Source of the DNA: Elusimicrobiota bacterium
Lineage (GTDB): Bacteria > Elusimicrobiota > Elusimicrobia > FEN-1173
Assembly: GCA_016721625.1 (NCBI GenBank)
Contig: JADKHR010000001.1
Span: 2,480,001 to 2,544,000 of the forward strand
Reading direction: 5' to 3'
DNA: 64,000 nucleotides
Every line of letters begins with the position of its first letter. Position 1 is the stretch's first letter. The position numbers and the translations under genes were made by a program. Below, one piece after another: positions 43,519-53,300 of this stretch. The notes below the pieces were generated by a model that was not told the DNA's origin, made no database searches, and saw nothing but the letters and a program-made list of their open reading frames with translations.

Positions 43519-44476
43519 CGGAACCGGCCGTCGTCATCGAGGGGCTCCGGCACGATTACCCGCCGCGCCGCCGCGGCGGGGCTCCCTGTCCGGCCCTCCG
43601 TGGAATTTCTTTTCCGTGGCGGCGGGAGAACTGTTCGGCATCCTGGGGCCCAACGGCGGCGGGAAGACGACTCTTTTTCGGATCCTCTCCACGGCGCTCC
43701 GGCCCACGGCGGGGCGGGCCTCGCTCCTGGGCCAGGACGTGGGCCTTTTCCCGGAGCGGGTGCGGGAGCGGATCGGCGTGGTTTTCCAATCCCCCAGCCT
43801 GGACAAAAAACTGTCCGTCATGGAAAACATGATTCATCAGGGCCGGCTTTACGGTCTCCACGGGGCGGATCTCCGGCTTCGGGCGAAAGAATTCTTGGAC
43901 CGCCTCGGCGTGGCCGACCGGGCGGGGGACACGGTGGAAACCTTGTCGGGCGGGCTTCAACGCCGCGTGGAAATCGCCAAGGGTCTGCTCCACCGGCCCT
44001 CGGCTCTGCTTTTGGATGAACCCACCACGGGGCTGGATCCGGGGGCACGCAAGGACGTCTGGACCTATCTCGCGACCTTGACCCAGCAGGGGGTGACCGT
44101 GCTGGTCACCACGCACCTGATGGAAGAGGCCGAACGCTGTTCGCGGTTGGCCCTGTTGGACCGGGGGACCTTGGCGGCCATGGGGACGCCCGCCCAGTTG
44201 AAAGAAGAGATCCGGGGCGACGTGGTGACGGTGACGTCCTCCGACACCGCGCGGCTCGTGGAGGGAATTCGGACCGCTTTCGGTTTAGAGGTCACGGCCA
44301 TGGATGGCGTGGTTCGCATCGAGCGGCGGGACGGGCACCGCTTTGTCCCTCAGTTGGTGGAGGCGTTTCCGGGGTTGATCGAAACCGTACAGGTGGGAAA
44401 ACCGACGCTGGAAGATGTTTTCGTCCACCACACGGGCCATCGTTTTTGGACGGAAAGCCCGGAGGCCCGCCCATGA
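43515..44476 (+). CDS. ABC transporter ATP-binding protein, frameshifted near the N-terminus
   Basis: ATG 43515 overlaps the CtaB stop as ATGA and starts MTEPAVVIEGLRHDYPPR; near 43612 one missing T (TCTTTTCCG) moves the frame, after which it reads SVAAGELFGILGPNGGGKTT (Walker A), LSGGLQRRVEIAKGLL (signature), LLLDEPTTGLDP (Walker B) and VTTHLMEEAERC (switch His). The corrected length is about 320 residues. The long C-terminal extension is typical of drug/heme-type exporter ATPases. Its permease follows immediately. Confidence 0.88.
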
Positions 44477-45261
44477 ACGCCCGCCGCTTCCTTTTGGCCA
44501 CGGGAACGCTCCTGGAAAGGGAAATGTCCCGTTTTTTCCGACAGAGGAACCTCGTGATCGGCGCGCTGGCCACCCCGCTTTTGTTTTGGTTTTTTCTCGG
44601 TTCGGGTCTGGGGCGAAACTTCCAGGCGCCCCCCGGGACCTCCAGCGGAGGTCTGAACTATCTCCAGTTTTTCCTGCCCGGGACTATGGCGTTGGTGTGT
44701 TTGTTTACCGCGATCTTTTCGACGATCTCGGTCATCGAAGACCGCCAGGCGGGGTTCCTCCAAGCGGTTTTGGTGTCGCCAGCGCCGCGGGGGTCCATCG
44801 TGATGGGCAAGATGCTGGGCGGGACGGCTTTGGCTTTCCTCCAGGCGGCCATCTTCATCGCGCTCCTTCCCGTGGTGAAAGTCCCGCTCACTCTCGCCGG
44901 GGTTGTTGGGGCCTCGGTCTTGTTGATTCTGCTCGCTTTTGGATTGACCGGCCTCGGGCTCGTGATCGCCTGGACCACGGACTCGGTCCAAGGGTTCCAC
45001 GCCATGATGAACCTTCTTCTCATGCCCCTCTGGTTTTTGTCCGGAGCGGTGTTCCCCGTGGCCGGCGCACCGGGGTGGATGAAAGTCCTCATGCTGGCCA
45101 ACCCCGTGACCTACGCCGTGGCCGGGCTCCACCTCTGCTTCTTTGGCCCGGGGAACGGGACAGGGCCCTCGTTTTTGACGTGCGTCGGCGTCAACCTTTT
45201 GTTCGCCGGGGCCACTTTCCTGGGTTCTTGGTTCCTGGTCCGAGGAACGCGGGGCTCGTAA
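44473..45261 (+). CDS. ABC-2 type transporter permease
   Basis: A 262-residue membrane protein (ATG 44473, overlapping the ATPase by 4 bases) with six hydrophobic helices. FFLPGTMALVCLFTAIFSTISVIEDRQAGFLQAVLVSPAPRGSIVMGKMLGG and LLLMPLWFLSGAVFPV are signatures of the NodJ/DrrB family of exporters. It sits between heme A synthesis and copper-delivery genes, so export related to oxidase assembly is possible but unproven. The stop overlaps the SCO gene by one base. Confidence 0.88.
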   Translation: MNARRFLLATGTLLEREMSRFFRQRNLVIGALATPLLFWFFLGSGLGRNFQAPPGTSSGGLNYLQFFLPGTMALVCLFTAIFSTISVIEDRQAGFLQAVLVSPAPRGSIVMGKMLGGTALAFLQAAIFIALLPVVKVPLTLAGVVGASVLLILLAFGLTGLGLVIAWTTDSVQGFHAMMNLLLMPLWFLSGAVFPVAGAPGWMKVLMLANPVTYAVAGLHLCFFGPGNGTGPSFLTCVGVNLLFAGATFLGSWFLVRGTRGS

Positions 45262-45887
45262 TGGGCATTCGGCTGCCAAAGGCCGATCTGTTGTTTCGAC
45301 AATTCAACCTTTGGCTCGTGCTCGGGCTCGCGGGCCTGATCGGCCTTCGGTTGTTTTTGGATCGGGACGGGCCAAATGTTCTCTTGCCGACGGCGGGCTT
45401 GTCGGCCCCTGCCTTCCGCCTGACCGAGCGGAGCGGCGGGACCGTGGCCCTGGAGGACCTTCGGGGATCCGTGTGGGTGGCCGATTTTATTTTCACCCGT
45501 TGCAAAGGTCCTTGCCCCTTCCTCTCCCAACAAATGGCCCGCCTTCAGACCCGGTTCGCCAAAGCGCCGAATTTCCGCCTCGTGTCTTTTTCCGTTGACC
45601 CCGTTTTCGATACGCCCGCCGTTTTGCGGACCTACGCCGAACGGTTCCGGGCCGATCCGGAGCGTTGGTTCTTCTTAACGGGCGATGCCGCGGCGGTGCA
45701 CGACATCGTGGTCCAGGGGTTCCGGGTGGCGGTGGAAGGGGCGGAACGGCCGAAATCATCGGACCCACTGCTTCACAGCGTTCGGTTGGTTTTGGTGGAT
45801 CGGGAAGGACGCCTGCGGGGCGGTTACGACGGGACGAAATCCAAAGACATGAAACGCCTGGATCGTGACATTCGGGTTCTCTTGTGA
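45261..45887 (+). CDS. SCO1/SenC-family copper chaperone
   Basis: A 208-residue protein with an N-terminal TM anchor (FNLWLVLGLAGLIGLRLFL). The thioredoxin-like domain has the copper-binding TRCKGPCPFLS (C-x(3)-C) near residue 80 and the third ligand His in LLHSVRLVLVD. Delivers copper to the CuA site of cytochrome oxidase. Overlaps its neighbours by 1 and 4 bases. Confidence 0.9.
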   Translation: MGIRLPKADLLFRQFNLWLVLGLAGLIGLRLFLDRDGPNVLLPTAGLSAPAFRLTERSGGTVALEDLRGSVWVADFIFTRCKGPCPFLSQQMARLQTRFAKAPNFRLVSFSVDPVFDTPAVLRTYAERFRADPERWFFLTGDAAAVHDIVVQGFRVAVEGAERPKSSDPLLHSVRLVLVDREGRLRGGYDGTKSKDMKRLDRDIRVLL

Positions 45888-46291
45888 TCCGCCTTCCCGC
45901 CCTGAACGCCCTTCTGAACACGGCCAGCGCCGTTTTCCTGCTGATCGGACTCCTTTGCATTCGCGCCAAAAAAATCGCCGCCCATCGGGCCGCCATGGGG
46001 GCCGCCGTCCTCACCTCGGCCCTTTTCCTGGTCTCTTACCTCTATTACCACGCCCATCACGGGGTCACGCGGTTCACCGGAACGGGGGTCGTGCGGTTCC
46101 TTTACTTAAGCCTCCTCCTGACCCACACGGTCTTGGCCATGGTCGCGGCGCCCCTGGTTCTGGCCACCCTGGCTCTGGCCCTACGGGGCCGATTCGAAAC
46201 CCATCGACGGGTCGCCCGGTGGACCTGGCCGGTTTGGATGTATGTTTCGGTCACCGGCGTTATGATCTATTTCTTTCTTTACCATGGATGA
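45884..46291 (+). CDS. DUF420 membrane protein (CtaM-like oxidase assembly factor)
   Basis: A 135-residue four-helix membrane protein (GTG start). LPALNALLNTASAVFLLIGLLCIRAKKIAAHRAAMGAAVLTSALFLVSYLYYHAHHG matches DUF420, whose members assist heme-copper oxidase maturation; the HAHH and later HTVLAM histidines are conserved. Together with CtaAB and SCO it supports a heme-A oxidase encoded elsewhere. Confidence 0.88.
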   Translation: MIRLPALNALLNTASAVFLLIGLLCIRAKKIAAHRAAMGAAVLTSALFLVSYLYYHAHHGVTRFTGTGVVRFLYLSLLLTHTVLAMVAAPLVLATLALALRGRFETHRRVARWTWPVWMYVSVTGVMIYFFLYHG

Positions 46292-46709
46292 CCGCCCGTA
46301 CGATCGCCCGGCGGCGGATTCCGCCGTTCGGTTCCGAGCCTTTCAGACCCTGCCGTCCTCCATGGAGGCCCAGCGGGACTTTTTGAACATCATCGGGAGC
46401 CTGGGGGGCCTGACCGCCCACCCCGCGGGAAAGGAAATGAATCGCGTGGCCCTGTGGAACGGGAAGGGGGAGTGCGAGGTCTTCGGTTTTGAGGAATGCG
46501 GGGAACGGGGCTTCGGGGGCGCCGTTCAATTGCCGGGTGAAACCGGGCCCCGCCTGGCCCTGGTGGGTTCTCGGGAACTGCTCTCCGAGTCCGGAATGGC
46601 CATCCCGGACCTCTTGGGCGCCGCCACCCGCGAATGGGCCGGCGACCTCATCCTCTACGCCGGATGGGACGGCCAAGCCCGAGGGGTTCTTCGTTTCTCC
46701 TCTATTTAG
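46284..46709 (+). CDS. Hypothetical protein
   Basis: A 141-residue soluble protein overlapping the DUF420 gene by 8 bases. It has no signal peptide or membrane helix. Segments such as EMNRVALWNGKGECEVFGFEECGERGF and SRELLSESGMAIPDLLGAATREWAGDLILYAGW suggest a mixed alpha/beta fold. I do not recognise a family. It ends the oxidase-assembly cluster, so a link to that process is possible. Confidence 0.65.
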   Translation: MDDRPYDRPAADSAVRFRAFQTLPSSMEAQRDFLNIIGSLGGLTAHPAGKEMNRVALWNGKGECEVFGFEECGERGFGGAVQLPGETGPRLALVGSRELLSESGMAIPDLLGAATREWAGDLILYAGWDGQARGVLRFSSI

Positions 46710-46788
46710 ATCAAGTTTCCTGCCATTCACCTCGTATGCCAGTTCCTCTCTTTCATCGCGGTCATCCTACGCAACTGAAATTTCCGGG

Positions 46789-47241
46789 TTAAGCTTGTCG
46801 GGAGAGAATCTTGGCGAGCTCGTAGTGCCTTTGGAAATCTTCCAGCTTGAGCGGGCCCACCCGCAGGGCGTTCAGAAGGATGACCAGGGCCTCCCGGAGC
46901 GGGGAATCCCCCGGTAAATAGTCAGCGTTGGGTTGGGCTCCCTCGGGCAGGGCCAGGGTGACGGCGAGATTGGTCAGGCCTTCCGGGAAGGAGGCGCGCA
47001 ATACCCGGTCGGCAACAGCCAAGTCGACTTGGCCGTTTTCCAAGAGAGACCCCTGAACCTCCGCCACCTCGGCCGGAACCAAGAGCGCGCCCCCTCTGTC
47101 CTGGATGGCGCGCCGAGCGGCCCGGTCGGCCTCCTCGGAGGTCGGAACCAAAATCAGTCGCCCTTTGGCGGGAAATCTAGAGAGCATCTTCATGGCGATC
47201 TGAACGTCCCTTTGGTTTCGGACGACCGCTTCCAAGACCAT
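46789..47241 (-). CDS. Small protein downstream of the giant gene, unknown function
   Basis: About 150 residues from ATG 47241, preceded by GGGGAGAAGAGG. It contains MVLEAVVRNQRDVQIAMKMLSRFPAKGRLILVPTSEEADRA, with strand-helix alternation like a Rossmann-type domain, and ends with NALRVGPLKLEDFQRHYELAKILS. No signal peptide. It lies 75 bases after the stop of the giant gene on the same strand and may be a detached terminal domain or a co-transcribed partner. Family unknown. Confidence 0.6.
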   Translation of the reverse strand: MVLEAVVRNQRDVQIAMKMLSRFPAKGRLILVPTSEEADRAARRAIQDRGGALLVPAEVAEVQGSLLENGQVDLAVADRVLRASFPEGLTNLAVTLALPEGAQPNADYLPGDSPLREALVILLNALRVGPLKLEDFQRHYELAKILSRQA

Positions 47242-47316
47242 CCTCTTCTCCCCCATTCCCGGCGTCAATGGTTGCGCCGTTTGAGCGATGGGGAACCCGC
47301 CGCGGAGGGAAAGCAG

Positions 47317-50300
47317 TCAGTTCAGCGCTTCCGCCACCGACAAGGTCCCGTGGTCTTCTCCTCCTAAAGCTTTTTCGAAAGCAACCCGATAAGCGCCATC
47401 CTCAATGTTTTGGGCCACGCGGGAGGTGAACGCCGCGCCCGCCGGATTTACCCCGCCCGTTAGAACTTGTTCCACCCCAAGGGCCCTACCGCCGGAAGAA
47501 GACCTTGAATGTCTTCCTCGCATACTTTTCGCCAGGAGCGAGGCATCTCCAGCCGCGGTGGAAATGTTTGCCCGGAGTGCGCCGTTAAATAGACGGTGGG
47601 CGTCCTTGGACGGGGAATGACGCAAAGACATTTGAAAGTGGCGTGTAGGACCCAGGTTGAGAAACCGGCTCAGTTGGTGGAAATGAGGTCCGGCGACAGT
47701 AAAAGAATTTTTATTTTCAAGGGATTGAATAACGCCGGCCAGAGCGTCCGGACGGTCTTTTAGGTAAAAAGCGGTGGCGAGCGTGGCTTGGGTTTCGGTT
47801 TTGGACGGGTTCAGAAGGTGATAGCCTTCATGCCAAACAACGACATTCAGGAGGTTTTGGGCCGTTTCCCGTTTCTCCTTGGGAGCGCGAAGGAGGGCGC
47901 GATTGATTTCTATCCGGTGCGGTGTGTATCGGCCGACGGCCTCCGTGTTGTAAGAGACCAACAGCGGAATGACCGCTGGGGGAGCGTGATCCAGGGTCGA
48001 GGCCCATTCACGCAGGCTTTGGGTGAGGAGACTGACTTCATCCGCGCCTAAGAAGCCTTCGGTGTCGGAGCTGGGAATGAGGTTCACCTCTCCCTGTTCA
48101 TTGAAAGCGGCGGTGAGGCGGATCTCGGGCGTTTGCTCCTCAAACCCCACCCGTCGAATCCACATCGGGAACATAAAACTTACTCCCTTGACGGTGGCCC
48201 CAACGGTTTTGTGCAAGGAGTCCAACTTGTCCCGCATGGCTTGGGCCTCGGGCCCTCCAGCGTCAAGGGCGGCGGCAATGATGTTGAACATGCGGTTGTA
48301 TTCGTAAAGCATGCAAACCGGCGGGCACATGGTCGCCACACAGGTTTGTTTGAGGAAGGACATGACGGCCTTTCGCTTTTCGGAGGCCCAAAGTTCCAAG
48401 AACGGGGTCGTTTTTAAGTTCCCCAAAATCAACTCATCGTTCATGGCGAGTTCCACGCACCCATACACCGTTCCGTTCGGCACCACGAACACCACCAAGG
48501 GAGAGGCGAGGCATTTCGCGTAGGCCCGCGTCTTTGAAGAAGTCCCTTCGATGCGAGCGGTGGGAACGACCACGGAAATGGTTTTTCGGTCGATGTTGTC
48601 CTTCAGGATCGTCTTCGCTTTTTCAAGTTCTTTCAGCGCTTCCTGAAATAGCTCCGCGCTGAATTGTTCCCCGTCCCGGAAATAGCGAACAGACTCCTCG
48701 TAAAAACGACGATGAGGTTCGCTGGTTTTAAGGAAATCGATGGTCCGAGAGATGCTGTCCCCGTGTTGGATTTTGCTCGCCACATAATTGACGGTCGGCC
48801 GGTAGGATAAATTTCCGAACATGCCAGGGTACTGATCATCAATTTCCTTGACGCGTTTAGCCACCTCGGCGAGATCGTAGACGTTCAATGGACTGATAAT
48901 GACCCCCACATCGATCCCTGTCTGGCATTGTTGACCCATTTCGCTTTTCACGCGGGCCAAGGTTTTTAAATTGGCGATCACCGCATGAAATGTTTCCTCG
49001 CCTTTTAGTCCGTGAAAAAGCTGATGAATCTGTGGGGTTCCCGCGTTTAGACTGACTCGCAAAAAGGAAAGCCCGATGCTCAAAATATCCCTGATCTTTT
49101 TCTCGTTCAAATAGCTCCCGTTGGTAAACAACCCGACGTCCAGTCCCTTTGCCTTGGCGTAGCGCAACCCTTCGATGGTGTTTGGATTGAGCAGCGGCTC
49201 CCCGCCACCGGTGAACACAATTCCTTTAACGCCGTTTTGAGCCAGGTCGTCGATATAATGTTTCATGTCGGCCAGGCTCATCAAAAGGTCTTCATGGGGC
49301 ACCAATTTCGCGCGGATCTCGTCTTTGTTCTTACCATAACTGCACGTTCCGCAATGGTAGTTGCAGGCCAAAGATGGAACGAGTTGAACCGTGACCGGGC
49401 GGACCCCGTCAAAATCTCCGGCCTTGAGTCGATCCACCACCTCTTGGCTCGAGGCCCACTTGGCCGGGGTGTAGGCCCCATATTCCAAGTGAAGATTTTT
49501 TTCCAACTCCTCAATGGGGGAAAGCGGCGGTTCGATCGTTTTCGTGGGGACGGATTTAGTCCGGGTGGAGCGATAAAAACGAATGGGTTGCCAGTTCTCT
49601 TGAACGTCTTTCGGCTCAGGTGATTCCACCCGTTGGTTGAGATCGGGGGACGTTCTCCGATTGGAAGGTGTTGACCCGTCTTGCGTTGATGGACCCGAAC
49701 CGGACGGCGGGAATAAAGCCAGCAAAGCTGAAACCTTTCGGCGAACGTTTTTGACCGCCAGCTGGCCGGAGGCTTGGAGAACCAGGACGTCCTTCCCATT
49801 GGCGACCATGAGGGCGCGGCGAACCCCTTGTTTCGCCAACGCGGCCGCCAACTGGCGCAGATCGGCACCGCGTTGGTTCGTCTCTCCCAAAACCGTCACG
49901 ACCACCAGGCGTTTGTCCTTGTCCTCGCCGATGACGGTGTGGGGATGAAACCCTGGCAATAATCGAACGGTGGCCGTGTTCTTGAGCTCGTCCATGAAGT
50001 AGTCGCCGGGCTTTTTGACTTCCAAGGTTTCCTTTTTCCTCTGGTAACCCCACTCCCGAAATTTTTCTTCGACCCGGGGGAGATCAAGCCCAACGGCCCC
50101 TAGGGGTTCCAGGGAAAGAGTGACGGCCTCTCCATTGAAAGCGCGACGTCGGAGATCCGCATTTTGGTGGAGTTCGCCTTTTCCATCGGCCAGGCCCCAG
50201 GTGAGCCCCCCGCCCGGGAAGTTGGGGAGATTGGAAAATACAGGGAGGCGGAAAAGGTGGCGGATATCGTCCCACTCATCGGGGTTGATCGCGGGGGTTC

Positions 50301-53300
50301 CATCCTCAATCAGCACGGGACCTCGGAAGGCCGCCGCGAGATCTCTCACCGGGGCATCGTTCTCTCCGTAGGGAATCCAGTCTTTCTTCTCTTTTTGGAA
50401 CCGCAGCGTTCGAAAAGCGGTCTCCCCTCCCTTGGTCGTTCCCAGCCAAAGGTGAGGGGTGCCGACGTCCTTCTCCCTGGCGTTCCTGAACAATTTCCCT
50501 TGGCGATAAATGAAATACCCGGTATTTACTCCCACATTGCTTGTCGCCAGCCCGATGGAAGAGGGGTCCCCTTTCATGCCGACGGCTTTGCTAAGGGCAG
50601 AGGTTTTGACCCGAATATTTTCAAGAGTTTGCCGGGCCATTTCCACCGGGATGGGCTGGCCGCGGACCAAGAGATGGTTTTCCCTTCGGTTGATATCGGC
50701 AACGGACAATCCATCTTCAGCGAATGCCTTTTCGGACACGCCGATACGGAGCGTGGCCCCCGGGGGAAGGGGCGTTATTATAGGGTGGACCGGCAAACCT
50801 CGCCAAGGCCCGATTTTTAGGCGAAGGAAGGATATGGAAAGGTTTTGGAGCCATCTCTCCGCGATTTTGAAAAAAAGGAGGGTCCGGTAGCGGACGGATT
50901 TTTCTCGAACGTCCTTTAGGTCTCCTGCCAGGCGAGATTTGTAAAGCGGAATAAAGTTGCCGTCGACGCATTCGGCTCTTTCCGTTGATAAATAATGGGA
51001 ACTTAAAATGCCGGCGTGGGCCACTCGAAACAAAGATCCCTCCGGGTCGATCTCGGCTATTTCGTTTGGCATGTAACGGGCGCCGAACCATCGCGTCTTT
51101 CCCGTAATGATGGAAAAGATTTGGGGGATTTCATCAAGGCCGATGGGGCGTATCACCCGCCCAAAGGGGGTCAGATAAGGGGGGCCGTTAGGATCGTTCC
51201 CCCTCGTCATGGTTCGAATTTTAAGAACCTTAATCTGGCGGCCGTTGTGCCCAGCGCGCGGGTGAAAATAAAAGATCGGCCCCGGTGATCCGGCCCTGAC
51301 AAAAGGAATTTGAAGCCCGAGCAATAGGAGGGCTAAGGGGAGTAGCATCAGAGCCATGCCTTTCCCCACCCCTGTCCATAAAACGTCGTTATAGGATTTT
51401 GAATTTAAGGACGCCGTCATTTTTTTCAATAAACGCTTGCCTTGGCGGGTTCCGCCGTCAAATAAAGCGTGGGCAAGGCAGGCGATGGGCCAAATGAATA
51501 GGGAGAGTGTTCTGATCTGGTCGGCGCTCAGGCCAAGGGTCGAGACGTCGAAGATTCCCCACAAGGACAGGGTGATGGCCGCCGTGTAAAGGGTGGACAT
51601 GGACAGGACGTTGCGAAGGCTGATGTCTTTGGGGGAAAGGGTTTTGGGGAGCCAGGAAACGGGGAGGAGGTGGTGGGAGTGGGAGGCCAAGAACACCGAT
51701 CCAAAAACGGCGCCCACCAGAGGGGCGACGACGCTGACGATGGCGGAACCATCGAGGAAAGCCAACCCAGTCCAGGCCAATGCGGTGGTGGTGATGGCCA
51801 GCCCGGTTCCAATCAACGGCGCCAGGGCTTTGTAGATCTTTCCAACCCGGTCAACCCCGACCCCCGCGCCAAACAGGACTTCGGCCAACTTGACTCCCCA
51901 CAGGCTCGTCGCGCGGCGATGGCCCGGGCCAGGGATCGTTGGTGTTTTTGGGGCCCTCCCCCAACGGACAACGGTCTCCAGCGGAATGACGGCTTGTTCT
52001 TCATCCGGTCGGGCCGACACCTCGTATTCGAGTTCATACAGAGCTCGGGATAAAACGGCCCAATCGATGAGAAGCTTCATGTGACTCGAATCCCAATGCG
52101 GGAGAAAGAGGTGTTCCTTTTGGCGCTTCTCGATGGTTTTTAAATAGGAGTCCACCAAGCGTTGGCCCATTTCGCGTTCAACCTGGTCAGCGAAAGAAAG
52201 CAAGGCAACGACGTCCTTTTCGGCCCCCGCCTCGGCTCTCGGGTCGTTGAGAAGGTGAAAAAGCCGTTCCATGTCGACCGAGAGAGCCTTGTTTAATACC
52301 GCGTATTTAATGTAACCAAAGGCGCGTAGCAGGCCGGCCACATCGTCCGCCGGCAATGTTTTACGCCGGCGCTCTTCAAGAGAAGACAGCGGAGCCCCGC
52401 CAAAATCCAGAACCCTCAGCCGGTAATCCGGACCGAGCACGATCTGGTCCAGTTGCATATCCCCATGGACCCGGGAGAGACCCACCGAGGGTTGGGATTC
52501 CAAGGCCGACCCGAGCGTTTTAATTGATTCGGGGAAAATAAATAAAGACCTTGGCGGACATCGGCATACACGGCCCCCCCGTCCGGCCGTTTTGGCGAGA
52601 ACGTGATGGGCTCGGGCTTGAGCCTCTCGCAAGAACCTCGACCGGACTTCGTTCGGAGTCGCTGAGGTCCGCCCGAATCCTGCTTCTTCGCTTGCCGCCA
52701 ACGCGATATGGAGATCGGCGATGGTTTCTCCCAAAACCGAGATGAGCTCGCCGAACGTGGGTCCTGAGCCGATTTTATCCTCCAACGCCTTCTTAAAGGA
52801 GTTCGGGTCGCCCGTCTCAAGAAACTGTTGGACGGCATGGGAAAACAAAGTCCAAATTTGGTAACCGGAGGAAGCCTCCCATTTTTCAAAGCCGGGAGGA
52901 CCGTTGTTTTTCTCAATCACCAGGCAGAGGGGAATCCGTTGTCCGTCTTTGCCTTCAAAAACGACGCCTCCGCGGAACGCCACCATATGGGGGAATCGTT
53001 GACCGGCGAGGGCGGCGTACATTTCAGGTTCAGTGTCCCCGCCCACCCGCTTGAGGGTTTTTACGACAAGAGGCGTTTCTTCCAATTTCACCTCCGTCAA
53101 AACGTTGGAGGATGTTTTCCCCGTCCCCGCCATCAGGTCTCGGGGCGTGGACAGCCGTCCAGACAGCCCCGTTGCCTGGGTCCCCTCGAATAGGATGCGG
53201 TTCCCCTGATCCGTGGTGAGCGTGGTCGTTTCAGATAAATAATGGAAGAGCGCCCGTTGATAGGCTTGCGTATGTTCGGCCGGAGCCACGACGATGGATT

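Noticed and set aside
41969..44476. Single 835-residue CtaA-CtaB-ABC fusion protein
   Set aside because: The junction between CtaB and the ATPase is out-of-frame translation; the ATPase has its own ATG overlapping the CtaB stop, and two indels create the apparent fusion.
49281..50053. Secondary minus-strand frames inside the giant gene
   Set aside because: They overlap recognisable radical SAM and glycosidase-like segments in the main frame and show no motifs.
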